64,000 bases of DNA. Origin: Fulvimarina sp040239565. GTDB lineage: Bacteria > Pseudomonadota > Alphaproteobacteria > Rhizobiales > Rhizobiaceae. The stretch spans positions 124,001 to 188,000 of the forward strand of contig NZ_JBEHWS010000002.1 of the NCBI RefSeq assembly GCF_040239565.1. The letters run 5' to 3'. Both the position numbers and the translations under genes were made by a program. Positions 1-12,105 of the stretch are shown here, piece by piece. Each line of letters opens with the position of its first letter. The first letter of the stretch is position 1. Under the pieces are notes generated by a model. It made no database searches, had not been told where the DNA came from, and saw nothing but the letters and a program-made list of their open reading frames with translations.

Positions 1-2967
<2,967 letters not shown>

Positions 2968-3007
2968 GGCCGAAAGCGACTTCGACCCCTATCAGCGGGA
3001 GGGATGC

Positions 3008-4285
3008 TCATCCCTCTTCGCGCATGATGGCGCGGTGGCCGATATCGGAGCGCCAGAAGCCGTTCGACCATTCGACGCCGGCCAGAACGTCATAGGCCTT
3101 GCGCGCCGCTTCGTGGACGCTCGCGCCTGTCGCCGTGACGTTGAGGACGCGGCCGCCTGTCGCCTTCAGATCATCGCCATCGAGCGACGTGCCCGCATGG
3201 AAGATGAAGGCGTCATCGCCGGTGAGGGGCAGCGCGGTGATGGGTGTGCCCTTTTCGTAGGCGCCGGGGTATCCGTTGGAGGCCATGACCACGGTCACTG
3301 CGCGATCGTCGGACCATTCCGGTGAAACGCCGGAGAGATCACCCTTTGCCGCCGCGAGAAGAACCGGCAGGAGATCGCTCTTCAGGCGCATCATCAGCAC
3401 CTGGCATTCCGGATCGCCGAAGCGGACATTGTATTCGATCAGCTTTGGCCCGGTCTCGGTCAGCATCAGCCCGGCATAGAGCACGCCCTTGAACGGCGTG
3501 CCGGCCTCGGCCATGCCGCGCATGGTCGGCTCGATGATCTCGCGCATAGCTCGAGTGACCAACGTGTCGCTCATGCCGATCGCCGGGGAATAGGCGCCCA
3601 TGCCGCCGGTGTTCGGACCGCGATCGCCATCGAAGACGCGCTTGTGGTCCTGGGCGGTGCCGAAGAGGACGGCGCGGCTGCCATCGCAGACGCAGAAGAG
3701 GCTCGCCTCCTCGCCTTCCAGGAACTCCTCGATCACGAGTTCGGCGCCCGCGCCGCCGAATTCGCCATCGAAGCAGGCATCGATCGCGGCAAGTGCTTCT
3801 GCTTTGGTCTCGGCGATCGTGACGCCCTTGCCGGCAGCGAGGCCATCCGCCTTGATGACGATCGGACCGGAGCGGTCCTCGATCGCCGCGCGGGCGTCGG
3901 GCGCGTTGTTGAAACGCTTGTAGCGACCCGTCGGGATGTCGTGCAGCGAGCAGAGGTCCTTGGTGAAGCCCTTCGAGCCTTCGAGCCGTGCTGCCGAGGC
4001 AGAGGGGCCGAAGACAGGGATGGATTCGGCCTCCAGCCGGTCGGCTAGACCGGCGACCAGCGGTGCTTCGGGGCCGATGACGACGAGGCCGATCGCCTTC
4101 TCCTTGCAGAAGGCGACGACGGCATCCTGATCGCCGGCATCGAGGTCTACAAGACTAGCGCATTCGGCGATGCCGGGATTGCCGGGCGCTGCGTAGAGCG
4201 TTCCGAGTTCGCTCGACTGGGCCAGCTTCCAGGCGAGCGCATGCTCCCGTCCACCCGATCCGATGAGGAGTACGTCGATCGCCAT
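3008..4285 (-). CDS. purD: Phosphoribosylamine-glycine ligase
   Basis: GAR synthetase: joins glycine to phosphoribosylamine with ATP in the second step of purine synthesis. The 425-residue product is normal for the family. It opens with the N-domain signature VLLIGSGGREHALAWKLAQS, then has the ATP-grasp segment IVIKADGLAAGKGV and the family signature NTGGMGAYSP. The frame is open 11 codons further upstream, but the start at 4285 puts the N-terminal beta strand where the family has it. It is transcribed divergently from ubiA. No other purine gene is adjacent. Confidence 0.96.
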   Translation of the reverse strand: MAIDVLLIGSGGREHALAWKLAQSSELGTLYAAPGNPGIAECASLVDLDAGDQDAVVAFCKEKAIGLVVIGPEAPLVAGLADRLEAESIPVFGPSASAARLEGSKGFTKDLCSLHDIPTGRYKRFNNAPDARAAIEDRSGPIVIKADGLAAGKGVTIAETKAEALAAIDACFDGEFGGAGAELVIEEFLEGEEASLFCVCDGSRAVLFGTAQDHKRVFDGDRGPNTGGMGAYSPAIGMSDTLVTRAMREIIEPTMRGMAEAGTPFKGVLYAGLMLTETGPKLIEYNVRFGDPECQVLMMRLKSDLLPVLLAAAKGDLSGVSPEWSDDRAVTVVMASNGYPGAYEKGTPITALPLTGDDAFIFHAGTSLDGDDLKATGGRVLNVTATGASVHEAARKAYDVLAGVEWSNGFWRSDIGHRAIMREEG

Positions 4286-4459
4286 GCCATGCTCCGTCTG
4301 GTGAGGCTCGGACGTCATCGCCCTTGGCGGACGCGATACGAAGTGCAGCGATGGCCGGTCAAGTCGGCTCTCGCAGTAAGCGGATGCGGAGCGAGATTTT
4401 CCTTGGGACGCAGACGAAAAAGCTTGACTGGCACGCTTCGAACACGCTTTTTCCGCCGC

Positions 4460-5443
4460 ATGGCGAATCCCGACCCCAGCTACCTGGCAGAGAAAGACCG
4501 CGTCGCAGACGCCCCGTCAGAGAACTGGGTCTACCGCTTCCTGCCTCAGGCGCTTTGGCCCTATGCGCAGCTGGCGCGGTGGGATCGTCCCATCGGCTGG
4601 CAATTGTTGATGTGGCCGTGCTGGTGGTCGGCGGCCCTCGCGCCGCTCGCGGCTCCCACGACGGCGGTCCATATGGGCCTGCCGAGCCTATGGCACCTGT
4701 TCCTGTTTCTCGTCGGCGCCATCGCCATGCGCGGTGCGGGCTGCACCTACAACGACCTTGTCGACGAGGATATCGACTCCTCGGTCGCACGGACACGCTC
4801 TCGGCCCCTGCCCTCCGGACGGGTCAGCCGGCGGGACGCCAAGCTCTTCATGGTCGCGCAATCGCTGACCGGGTTTCTGGTGCTTCTCCAGTTCAACCCG
4901 TTCGCGATCTTTCTCGGCATCGCCTCGCTCGGCGCCGTCGCGATCTACCCTTTTCTGAAGCGCTTCACCGACTGGCCGCAGCTGGGCCTGGGCCTTGCCT
5001 TCTCATGGGGCGCGCTCATGGGGTGGGCCTGCTACTGGGGCAGCCTTTCGCTCGCCCCGGTGCTTCTCTATCTCGGCTCGATCCTCTGGGTGATCGGTTA
5101 CGACACGATCTATGCCCATCAGGACAAGGAGGACGACGCGCTCGTCGGCGTCCGCTCGACCGCCCGGCTATTCGGAGACAAGACCAAACAGGCGATCCTC
5201 GTCCTTTATGGCGGCGCGATCTTCCTGTTCTTCCTGGCCTTCGCAGCCACCGGAAACGGCGTCGGCTGGCCAGCCTATGTCGGCCTTGCAGTCGGGGCAG
5301 CACAGATGGGCTGGCAGATCAGCAGCCTCGATATCGACAATCCGTCCGAATGCCTGCGGCTGTTCAAATCCAACAGCGCATTCGGCTGGATCGTCTTCTT
5401 CGGACTGGTCTTCTCGGCGCTCTGGTCGATCACCGCCGTCTGA
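4460..5443 (+). CDS. ubiA: 4-hydroxybenzoate polyprenyltransferase
   Basis: Integral membrane prenyltransferase that attaches the polyprenyl tail to 4-hydroxybenzoate in ubiquinone synthesis. The 327-residue protein is hydrophobic with about eight or nine membrane segments. Both Asp-rich substrate sites are present: NDLVDEDIDSSVARTRSRPL (the NDxxDxxxD motif binding the Mg-diphosphate) and YDTIYAHQDKEDD. The ATG at 4460 is chosen because the upstream extension of the same frame is Arg-rich, lies over the purD promoter side and resembles no UbiA N-terminus. It may run alone; the next gene faces it. Confidence 0.95.
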   Translation: MANPDPSYLAEKDRVADAPSENWVYRFLPQALWPYAQLARWDRPIGWQLLMWPCWWSAALAPLAAPTTAVHMGLPSLWHLFLFLVGAIAMRGAGCTYNDLVDEDIDSSVARTRSRPLPSGRVSRRDAKLFMVAQSLTGFLVLLQFNPFAIFLGIASLGAVAIYPFLKRFTDWPQLGLGLAFSWGALMGWACYWGSLSLAPVLLYLGSILWVIGYDTIYAHQDKEDDALVGVRSTARLFGDKTKQAILVLYGGAIFLFFLAFAATGNGVGWPAYVGLAVGAAQMGWQISSLDIDNPSECLRLFKSNSAFGWIVFFGLVFSALWSITAV

Positions 5444-5475
5444 TCGGCTTTCGTCCGCCAGTGGCTTGCCAAAAT

Positions 5476-5670
5476 TCAGGCTTCCGCGACCTCGGAATGC
5501 GCACAGCGATAGCGCTGCAGTGTCCACTTCGGACGCCCCTTGAGATGCTCGGCGGCGGCGGCCTGTCCGAACATGGCGCATTGCATGAGTGTGCCCTGGA
5601 AAGCGACGTTCTCGTGATGGCACTCGCTGGGCTCGGCCTTGAGGCAGAGGAGTAGGGTCATGGCGATCAT
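5476..5670 (-). CDS. Small secreted Cys-containing protein, function unknown
   Basis: A 64-residue protein that starts with a short hydrophobic stretch (MIAMTLLLCLKAEPSECH), so it is probably exported, and holds four or more Cys residues in a pattern I associate with small conserved proteins of Rhizobiales. The start at 5670 has a GAGG ribosome site about 10 nt upstream; a second ATG at 5661 is possible. It lies downstream of crtB on the same strand, but 230 nt away with a palindrome between, so it is probably its own unit. I do not recognise a function. Confidence 0.6.
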   Translation of the reverse strand: MIAMTLLLCLKAEPSECHHENVAFQGTLMQCAMFGQAAAAEHLKGRPKWTLQRYRCAHSEVAEA

Positions 5671-5806
5671 AATAGCGAAACCTCGTTCGCGTTGATGATT
5701 ATCGCCGATCGACCTCCCGCTTGGATCGACGGGGTTGGTCCGGTTTGTCCACCCCGATTGTCCCCCGGACATTAACCACTTTAGGAAAAACCTCGCACCG
5801 CACAAT

Positions 5807-5819
5807 CCTAAAATTTAGG
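5807..5819. promoter_or_regulatory. Perfect 13-bp palindrome CCTAAAATTTAGG
   Basis: CCTAAA-A-TTTAGG sits in the gap between the end of crtB and the start of the small secreted gene, about 140 bp upstream of the latter. A half copy (TTTAGG) lies about 25 bp to its left. It could be an operator; it does not match the Irr or RirA boxes I know, and no regulator can be named. Confidence 0.3.
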
Positions 5820-5901
5820 CATGCAAAACATTTGCGCAGCGCGATATGACGCCACGCAACATTTGGGTGATCTTAGGGCAATTTCAGACCGATAGCCGCA
5901 A

Positions 5902-6942
5902 CTACACGCTGTCGCCGAGCTCCGGGTGGCGGGGACGTGTCCAGAGATGCACCGGTCGGGCGCCCTCTCTACGCACAATCCGAGAGCTCACCGTCCAGCC
6001 GACTCCCTTGAAGGCGTGCAGGAATTTCGTTGCCGCGCTCGTCGAAGCACGATCGTCCCAGGCCCTGCTTTGGCGTGTATGGATGACGGTTCCGATTTCG
6101 CGATAGACACCCAGCGCGGTCGCAACAGCCCATGCGGCGCGAGGCGGCAGAGCGGCCAGCCCCTTCGACGCAGACGCGTAATAGGGTTCGGCGAGATCGA
6201 GGAGGCGCAGGGCAAATCCCGCGGCTGCATCGCGGTGGCGGGGCAGATGGATCGCATTGCCCGAGACACCGGCCTCGTCGAGCCACGTCTTCGGCACGTA
6301 GACGCGGCCGGCTTCGCCATCGTCGATGATATCGCGGGCGATATTGGTCAGTTGAAAGGCCATGCCGAGATCGCAGGCGCGATCGAGCGTAAGCGTCACG
6401 TCGAAGCGCGAGCTTCTGTTCGGCCGCACGCCCATGACACGCGCCATCATGACACCGACGACGCCGGCCACGCGATAGCAGTAGTCGAGCGTATCCTCGA
6501 TCGTCTCGTAAACCCGGCCCTCGACATCCATCCGGAAGCCTTCGAGATGGGACATCAGGAGCGTCTCGGGGAGATCGTGCCTGAGAGCGACGTCGCCGAT
6601 CGCGTCGAAGGGCGCCTCGCCGGTGCGGCTCCCCCGGACGGCGGCGAGCGTCTTGTCCTCGATCTCCTGCAATCGAGCGCGCTCATCCACTTCGCTGACA
6701 AGGCCCGGCTGGCGAAAGCCGAGAATCTGGTCGTCCACCACATCGTCGCAGTGGCGGCACCAGGCGTAGAGCATCAGGGCACTTGCGCGGGTTTCCGGAT
6801 TGAAGAGGCGCGCAGCGGCGGCAAAGCTCTTCGAACCCTTGGCGATCGTCGCTTCGGCCTCGGCGGCTAGCGCCGCACGCTCGCGCGTTTCGAACGGAAG
6901 TCCGCCGACGATCGGCACGTCGAGGCGGTCTGCGAAACTCAT
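5902..6942 (-). CDS. crtB: Phytoene synthase (squalene/phytoene synthase family)
   Basis: Condenses two geranylgeranyl diphosphates to phytoene, the first committed carotenoid step. The 346-residue product has both Asp-rich diphosphate sites: YAWCRHCDDVVDDQ in the N-terminal third and NIARDIIDDGEAGRVYVP in the middle. Its ATG overlaps the crtI stop by 4 nt, so it is the last gene of the crtY-crtI-crtB operon. The crtI neighbour favours phytoene over squalene as product. No geranylgeranyl diphosphate synthase (crtE) is nearby. Confidence 0.95.
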   Translation of the reverse strand: MSFADRLDVPIVGGLPFETRERAALAAEAEATIAKGSKSFAAAARLFNPETRASALMLYAWCRHCDDVVDDQILGFRQPGLVSEVDERARLQEIEDKTLAAVRGSRTGEAPFDAIGDVALRHDLPETLLMSHLEGFRMDVEGRVYETIEDTLDYCYRVAGVVGVMMARVMGVRPNRSSRFDVTLTLDRACDLGMAFQLTNIARDIIDDGEAGRVYVPKTWLDEAGVSGNAIHLPRHRDAAAGFALRLLDLAEPYYASASKGLAALPPRAAWAVATALGVYREIGTVIHTRQSRAWDDRASTSAATKFLHAFKGVGWTVSSRIVRREGARPVHLWTRPRHPELGDSV

Positions 6943-8468
6943 GCAGGCACGCGAGCGAGACCCGCGTCCTCGATCATAAGGCCAGCGGTCGCCTTGGCCG
7001 AGCCGACGACGCCCGGAACGCCAGCGCCCGGATGCGTGCCGGCGCCGACGATGTAGAGATTAGGGATCCGGTCGTCGCGATTATGCGGCCGGAACCACGC
7101 GCTCTGAGTGAGCACAGGATCGAGCGAAAACGCCGAGCCAAGATGGGCGTTCAGCTCGGTCTTGAAATCGGCCGGCGTGAAGATGCGACTGGTTACGAGA
7201 TCTTCCTTGAGGCCCGGAATATATCGCTCTTCCAGATAATCGAGAATTTTATCGCGATATTTCGGTCCTTCGACCGTCCAGTCGATATCGGCATTTCCGA
7301 GATGCGGGACGGGCGAGAGCACGTAGAACGAACCCATTCCATCCGGCGCGAGCGAGGGATCGGTAACGCACGGATTATGGAGATAGAGCGAGAAGTCGCC
7401 TGCGAGCTCTCTGCCCTTGAAGATCTCGTCGATCAGCGGGCGGTAGCGGGGCCCGAAGCAGACGGTGTGGTGGGCGATGTCCGGCCTATGCGTCTTCAGG
7501 CCGAAATAGATGACGAAGAGCGACATGGAAAAGCGCTTCTTCTTGAGCGCGTTCCCCTTCTTTTCACCGCGCTCGCTGCGGCCCATCAGCTTGGCATAGG
7601 TGTGGACCACGTCGGCGTTCGAGGCGACGAGATCGGCCGGATACGTCTCGCCGCCCTTCGTCGTGACGGACGTCGCACGCCCGTTCTCGATCGCTATGTC
7701 CTCGACCTCGGCGTTGACCTCGATCCGGCCGCCGATATCGGTGAAGAGCTTCGCCATCCCCCGCACCAAAGCGCCGGTGCCGCCGCGCGGGAAAAAGACG
7801 CCCCATTTACGCTCCAGCGCATGGATGAGGGCATAGATGGAAGAGGTCGCAAACGGGTTCCCTCCGACGAGCAGCGAATGGAAGGAGAAGGCCTGCCGCA
7901 GCTGGTCGTCCTCGATGAATTGCGAGACCTTGGCGTAGACCGAGCGATAGGCTTCGAGCCGCACCAGTTGAGGCGCCGCCCGCATCATGTCCTTGAAATT
8001 GAGGAACGGAACGGTGCCGAGCTTTTCGTATCCCTCGTGGAAGACATCCCGCGAATAGGCGAGAAAGCGGCGATAGCCCTCGACATCTTTCGGGTTCTTC
8101 GCCCCGATCTGCCTGTCGAGATCGTCCTGATCGTCGGCATAGTCGAAGACGAAGCCGTCTTCCCAGGCGAGGCGGTAGAATGGCTTGACGGGGAGCAGCT
8201 CGACGTAGTCGGAGAGCTTCGCGGCCGCCGCCTCGAACAGCTCTTCGAGCGCGGACGGATCGGTAATGACCGTCGGGCCGGCGTCGAAGGTAAAGCCTTG
8301 ATCCTCATAGACGTAAGCCCGGCCGCCGGGCTTGTCGCGCTTTTCGAGGAGCGTGGTCTGGATGCCGGCGGCCTGAAGCCGGATCGCGAGTGCAAGCCCG
8401 CCGAAGCCGGCCCCGATGACGACGGCGGTCTTCGCCCCGCCGGGAAGATCCTGCGGCATCTGGTTCAT
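6939..8468 (-). CDS. crtI: Phytoene desaturase
   Basis: FAD-dependent CrtI-type desaturase that converts phytoene towards lycopene. The 509 residues are typical for the family. The N-terminal dinucleotide fold reads VIGAGFGGLALAIRLQAAG followed by the PGGRAYVYEDQGFTFDAGPT segment. The C-terminal bacterial-type desaturase signature is NLYIVGAGTHPGAGVPGV. It is joined by 4-nt overlaps to crtY upstream and crtB downstream, which implies translational coupling. CrtI relatives also include CrtN and CrtD; the crtB/crtY partners make CrtI the best call. Confidence 0.95.
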   Translation of the reverse strand: MNQMPQDLPGGAKTAVVIGAGFGGLALAIRLQAAGIQTTLLEKRDKPGGRAYVYEDQGFTFDAGPTVITDPSALEELFEAAAAKLSDYVELLPVKPFYRLAWEDGFVFDYADDQDDLDRQIGAKNPKDVEGYRRFLAYSRDVFHEGYEKLGTVPFLNFKDMMRAAPQLVRLEAYRSVYAKVSQFIEDDQLRQAFSFHSLLVGGNPFATSSIYALIHALERKWGVFFPRGGTGALVRGMAKLFTDIGGRIEVNAEVEDIAIENGRATSVTTKGGETYPADLVASNADVVHTYAKLMGRSERGEKKGNALKKKRFSMSLFVIYFGLKTHRPDIAHHTVCFGPRYRPLIDEIFKGRELAGDFSLYLHNPCVTDPSLAPDGMGSFYVLSPVPHLGNADIDWTVEGPKYRDKILDYLEERYIPGLKEDLVTSRIFTPADFKTELNAHLGSAFSLDPVLTQSAWFRPHNRDDRIPNLYIVGAGTHPGAGVPGVVGSAKATAGLMIEDAGLARVPA

Positions 8469-9643
8469 GCGGGCGCCCCCTCGACAGAACTCGGAGAAAG
8501 CACCTTCAAGGCGCTGATCACGCTGACGGGCGGCTTCCCGGTAAGGATGCGCACCTTATCGGCCCGGCGCAGCTTGGCGGCGTAGAAGCGCGACACCAGC
8601 GGTTCGGGGAGGCGGTAGAAGTGCTGAAGTATGACATAACGCTTCAAAGGATCACCGGCGAGATAAAGAAGGCGGTTCAGCATACGGAAGAAGCTCCGGC
8701 GCTTCCACGTCTCCACCGAGTGGCGCCGTGTCGCAGCGAAGAGCGCCGTCGCCGAGTGATCCGGCAGGCCCGCAATCAGATCGGCGAGATGCACCGCATC
8801 GGGCAGCGAATAGCCCGTCGTCGGGTGGAACAGCGCGGCGTTGAGCCCGCTCGACGGCACGCATTGCTTCTCGTTCCAGAAAGCTTCGATGTCACCTGCA
8901 AGCGCGATCGGCAGGACGCCGTCCTCTTCGCGAACCACCCTGCCCTGTGGCCAGCCCTTGTCAGCCCGGTAGCGATCGATGTTCCCGCGGATCGTCTCGC
9001 GGTCGAGCGCTTCTCCATTGGCGTAATACGTATCCTCGACGAGAAGCCGCGTGGGCGACATGGGAAGGAGGTAGACGAAGCGATAGCCATCCGCCTGGGG
9101 CACGGTCGCATCCATGATGACCGGGCGAGCCACATCATGGGGCGCCTCGAACTCGATCTCTTGCCCGAGAAACTTCTGGAAGCCGAGGTTGAGATGATCG
9201 CTCGGCCGATATCCCCGCCCATCGATGACCGCGCCGGCCTCGATCACTTCGCCGTCCGCAAGCGTCAGGCTCCCGGCACCGAGAGCGGCGACCTTCTGGC
9301 CGGTCCTGATCCGCCCGCCAAGGCGTTCGGAGAGGAGATCACGGAAGCGGTCCGACGGCACGCTGAGATAGCCTGTCGAAAGATGGCGATAGCGATCGGG
9401 AAACAGCACCTCGTTGGTCTGCCAACGATGGCCGACGAAAGGCTTCAGCCAGCGATGCTCGGCAGCTGTTAGATCGTGCTCGTGGAACGACCAGGTGTGA
9501 TTGCCGCCCACTACGTCATCGCTTTCGAAGATCGTGACGTTGAGATCAGGCCGCAAATCGGCGAGACGCCAGGCGATCAGACCATTGGCGAGACCGCCGC
9601 CGACGAGCGCGATGTCGATCGAATTCTTGCCAGTCGACGTCAA
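8465..9643 (-). CDS. crtY: Lycopene beta-cyclase (CrtY type)
   Basis: Cyclises the ends of lycopene to beta-carotene. The 392-residue flavoprotein has the N-terminal fold IALVGGGLANGLIAWRL and the family motif FYRLPEPLVSRFYA near the C-terminus. No ATG lies ahead of the dinucleotide fold; the best start is TTG at 9643, with GAGG about 10 nt upstream. It is the first gene of the crtYIB operon and its promoter must lie in the gap before the divergent MFS gene. With crtI and crtB it suggests that the cell makes beta-carotene or a derivative. Confidence 0.93.
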   Translation of the reverse strand: MTSTGKNSIDIALVGGGLANGLIAWRLADLRPDLNVTIFESDDVVGGNHTWSFHEHDLTAAEHRWLKPFVGHRWQTNEVLFPDRYRHLSTGYLSVPSDRFRDLLSERLGGRIRTGQKVAALGAGSLTLADGEVIEAGAVIDGRGYRPSDHLNLGFQKFLGQEIEFEAPHDVARPVIMDATVPQADGYRFVYLLPMSPTRLLVEDTYYANGEALDRETIRGNIDRYRADKGWPQGRVVREEDGVLPIALAGDIEAFWNEKQCVPSSGLNAALFHPTTGYSLPDAVHLADLIAGLPDHSATALFAATRRHSVETWKRRSFFRMLNRLLYLAGDPLKRYVILQHFYRLPEPLVSRFYAAKLRRADKVRILTGKPPVSVISALKVLSPSSVEGAPA

Positions 9644-10011
9644 TCCCCAGCCGCCTCGCTCGTCTCAAACGTGATCATAAACGTTTCTTTGTCCAAACCT
9701 TCGTCTCAACATGCCAAGAGCGCATGCTTTTTGCCTATCAGGCAAGGTAACCCATCGCGATCATGCCTCAAGTCTCTCACAACTTTGCGAATTGGACGAA
9801 AGGACGCGGGGCTTTTCAAAGGACATGGCGTTCTGAGCTGTTTTTCTCGCCTCTGACTCGCCTTCGGCTGCCTAGCTTCGTTTCCGAAACGTGAACGGTT
9901 TCAAACCGCATCATCGATTGCCGCCGCCCGGCCTGTGGGATAAGCGCTTTTAGGACCGCTTCTCGGGCCGCAGGAGACTTGGGGAGGACCATCTGCCCCG
10001 AGGCGCAACCC
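9644..10011. other. Divergent intergenic region, crtY / MFS gene
   Basis: About 370 bp that must hold the promoters of the carotenoid operon (leftward) and the MFS gene (rightward). I see one clean dyad (9731-9745, annotated separately) and AT-richer stretches around 9665-9720, but no convincing sigma-70 hexamer pair and no TGT-N12-ACA site of the PpsR/CrtJ kind. No coding frame here is convincing. Confidence 0.5.
9731..9745. promoter_or_regulatory. Inverted repeat TTGCCT-ATC-AGGCAA, candidate operator
   Basis: A perfect 6-bp dyad with a 3-bp centre, about 90 bp upstream of the crtY start and 270 bp upstream of the MFS start. It could also fold as a tiny hairpin. Its position suits control of the carotenoid operon, but no regulator gene is adjacent. 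Confidence 0.3.
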
Positions 10012-11292
10012 TTGAACGACGAAATCCCTGACGACCTTGGTGCCAAGCCGGGCGCCGGCTCCGCGCGAACGCCCGATGACGACCGCTTCGCAGCATTCCG
10101 GAACGATCGCTTCCTGCGCTATTGGCTGGCGCGCTTTCTCTCCGCTTTCGCAATCCAGGTCGTCGTCGTTTCGGTCGGCTGGCAGGTCTACGATCTGACG
10201 CGCGATCCCTGGGACCTCGGGCTGATCGGGCTCTGCCAGTTCCTGCCGGCGCTCTGTCTCGTGCTTGTCACCGGCGCCGTCGCGGATCGGTATTCGCGGC
10301 GATGGATCATGGGCGCCATGGCCTGTCTCGAGGGTTTGAGCGTGATCGCGCTGATGATCTTCACCTGGGAGGGGCTGGTCTCGCCCGGGCCGATTTTCGT
10401 GATCCTCGTCATTCTCGGAATTGCGCGAGCGTTCTTCGGGCCGGCTTCCCAAGCGCTCGTCGTCAACCTCGTGACACGCGACGAACTTGCCAACGCCATC
10501 GCCTGGAATTCCTCGTCCTGGCAGATCGCATCGATCACCGGGCCGGTGGCTGGCGGTCTGCTCTACGGCCTGTCGCCGCTCGTCGCCTACGGCACGGGCG
10601 CGACCATGTTCTTCCTCGGCAGTCTGCTCGTCCTGTCGATCCGAACTCCGGCACAGCGCCTTCCCACCGAGCCGCCGAGCATGGAGACGATCGTCGCCGG
10701 CTTCCGCTTCATCTGGCACGAGAAGGTGGTGCTCGGCGCGATCTCGCTCGATCTTTTCGCCGTGCTTCTCGGCGGAGCCGTGGCGCTGATGCCGGTCTAT
10801 GCGCGGGACGTTCTGGAAGTGGGGCCCTGGGGTCTCGGCTTCCTGCGGGCGGCGCCGGGCGTCGGTGCGGTTGCTGTCGCGCTCTGGCTGGCAGCCCACC
10901 CGATCAAGAACAACGCCGGCGCGATCATGTTCGCCTTCGTCGCGGCGTTCGGCGCGTTCACCGTCCTCTTCGGCCTGTCGACGATCCCGTGGCTCTCCAT
11001 CGTCGCGCTCGCCCTGATGGGCGCATCCGACATGATCTCGGTCTATGTGCGCGAGACCCTGATGCAACTCTGGACGCCGGACGAAGTGCGCGGCCGGGTG
11101 AATGCGGTGAACATGGTTTTCATCGGGGCATCGAACGAACTCGGCGAATTCCGCGCGGGTACGATGGCCGCTTTCATTGGGGCCGTGCCGGCCGTGGTGC
11201 TGGGCGGCTTTGCGACCGTCGGGGTGGCAGGCTTGTGGGCTTACATGTTTCCGGATTTACGGAAGGCGAAGCATCTCGGCGCGCGGGAGTGA
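10012..11292 (+). CDS. MFS transporter, EntS/MFS_3-like
   Basis: Major facilitator protein, about 426 residues, with around ten to twelve hydrophobic segments and the loop 2-3 motif GAVADRYSRRW typical of MFS exporters. The general layout (FRNDRFLRYWLARFLSAFA at the start) resembles the EntS-like exporter group; the substrate is unknown. The TTG start at 10012 has GAGG at 10000-10003, 8 nt upstream; an alternative TTG at 9979 has a poorly spaced site. It is convergent with the glutamine amidotransferase gene and divergent from crtY. Confidence 0.85.
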   Translation: MNDEIPDDLGAKPGAGSARTPDDDRFAAFRNDRFLRYWLARFLSAFAIQVVVVSVGWQVYDLTRDPWDLGLIGLCQFLPALCLVLVTGAVADRYSRRWIMGAMACLEGLSVIALMIFTWEGLVSPGPIFVILVILGIARAFFGPASQALVVNLVTRDELANAIAWNSSSWQIASITGPVAGGLLYGLSPLVAYGTGATMFFLGSLLVLSIRTPAQRLPTEPPSMETIVAGFRFIWHEKVVLGAISLDLFAVLLGGAVALMPVYARDVLEVGPWGLGFLRAAPGVGAVAVALWLAAHPIKNNAGAIMFAFVAAFGAFTVLFGLSTIPWLSIVALALMGASDMISVYVRETLMQLWTPDEVRGRVNAVNMVFIGASNELGEFRAGTMAAFIGAVPAVVLGGFATVGVAGLWAYMFPDLRKAKHLGARE

Positions 11293-11313
11293 TTGCGGCA
11301 GGACCCGCCGGAC

Positions 11314-12102
11314 TTATCCTTCCACGCGTTCGCCGAAGATCTTCGTGAGAAATGCGTCGAGCCAGCGCTTCACCGGCTCGTCGTAAAGCGCGCGGCCGTG
11401 GAAATGATGCTTGCGATGCTGCGCGCCGGGCAGTTTCAGCCGCTCGTGGCCCTTGGTCGTCCAGCGATAGACCATGGCAAGGGTCAGTTCCGCGTGAAAC
11501 TGGATCGCGAACGCCTTGTCGCCGTATCGAAACGCCTGGTTCGGATACCAGTCGCCTTCGGCCAGAAGATCGGCGCCCCGGGGAAGGTCGAAACCGTCCG
11601 TGTGCCACTGGTAGATCATGTCCGGCCAGTCCGGGAGAAACTGCCGGCCCGCCTCGGTCGCTCGTAGCGGATAATAGCCGATCTCGGCCAGACCTTCCCG
11701 ATGGCACTCGACGCGCGCGCCGAGATGCCTGGCGAGCATCTGCGCGCCGAGGCAGATGCCGAGAAATGGCTTGTTCTCTTCGAGCGGTACGGAGAGCCAG
11801 TCGGTCTCGCGGTTGATATAGTCGAGATCGTCGTTGACGCTGGACGGGCCGCCGAAGACGATCGCTCCAGAATGGGCGTCGAGGCTCTTGGGAAGCGGTT
11901 CGCCTAGTACCGGTCGGCGTATATCGAGCAGCACATTGTGGGCGTTCAGCACCTGTCCGACACGGCCGGGCGTCGAGTTTTCCTGATGGAGGACGACGAG
12001 GATCGGTTTCAGCCTGCGGCCATCCATGCGGTATCGCACGTTGCCATTCATGCCATCGGTCCATTCGCGCTCATAAGACTGAAAACGTACGTGCTGGTTC
12101 AT
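11314..12102 (-). CDS. Class I glutamine amidotransferase-like protein
   Basis: Stand-alone class I glutaminase domain, 262 residues. The nucleophile elbow GICLGAQM carries the catalytic Cys, and IQFHAELT supplies the His-x-Glu of the triad. Proteins of this type (GMP-synthase-like GATases) hydrolyse glutamine or gamma-glutamyl compounds; the real substrate cannot be read from sequence. The start at 12102 is supported by GGAG 7 nt upstream, though the conserved fold begins about residue 30. The TerB-like gene ends 3 nt before this start, so the two are probably one transcript. Confidence 0.88.
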   Translation of the reverse strand: MNQHVRFQSYEREWTDGMNGNVRYRMDGRRLKPILVVLHQENSTPGRVGQVLNAHNVLLDIRRPVLGEPLPKSLDAHSGAIVFGGPSSVNDDLDYINRETDWLSVPLEENKPFLGICLGAQMLARHLGARVECHREGLAEIGYYPLRATEAGRQFLPDWPDMIYQWHTDGFDLPRGADLLAEGDWYPNQAFRYGDKAFAIQFHAELTLAMVYRWTTKGHERLKLPGAQHRKHHFHGRALYDEPVKRWLDAFLTKIFGERVEG

Positions 12103-12105
12103 GGA

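Noticed and set aside
7032..8585. A 517-codon open frame on the plus strand opposite crtI and the crtY end
   Set aside because: It is antisense to a clear crtI; the codon pattern of high-GC genes creates long open frames on the other strand, and no family motif is visible.
9901..11067. A 388-codon open frame on the minus strand opposite the MFS gene
   Set aside because: Extremely Arg/Glu/His-rich without motifs; the MFS frame has clear membrane helices.
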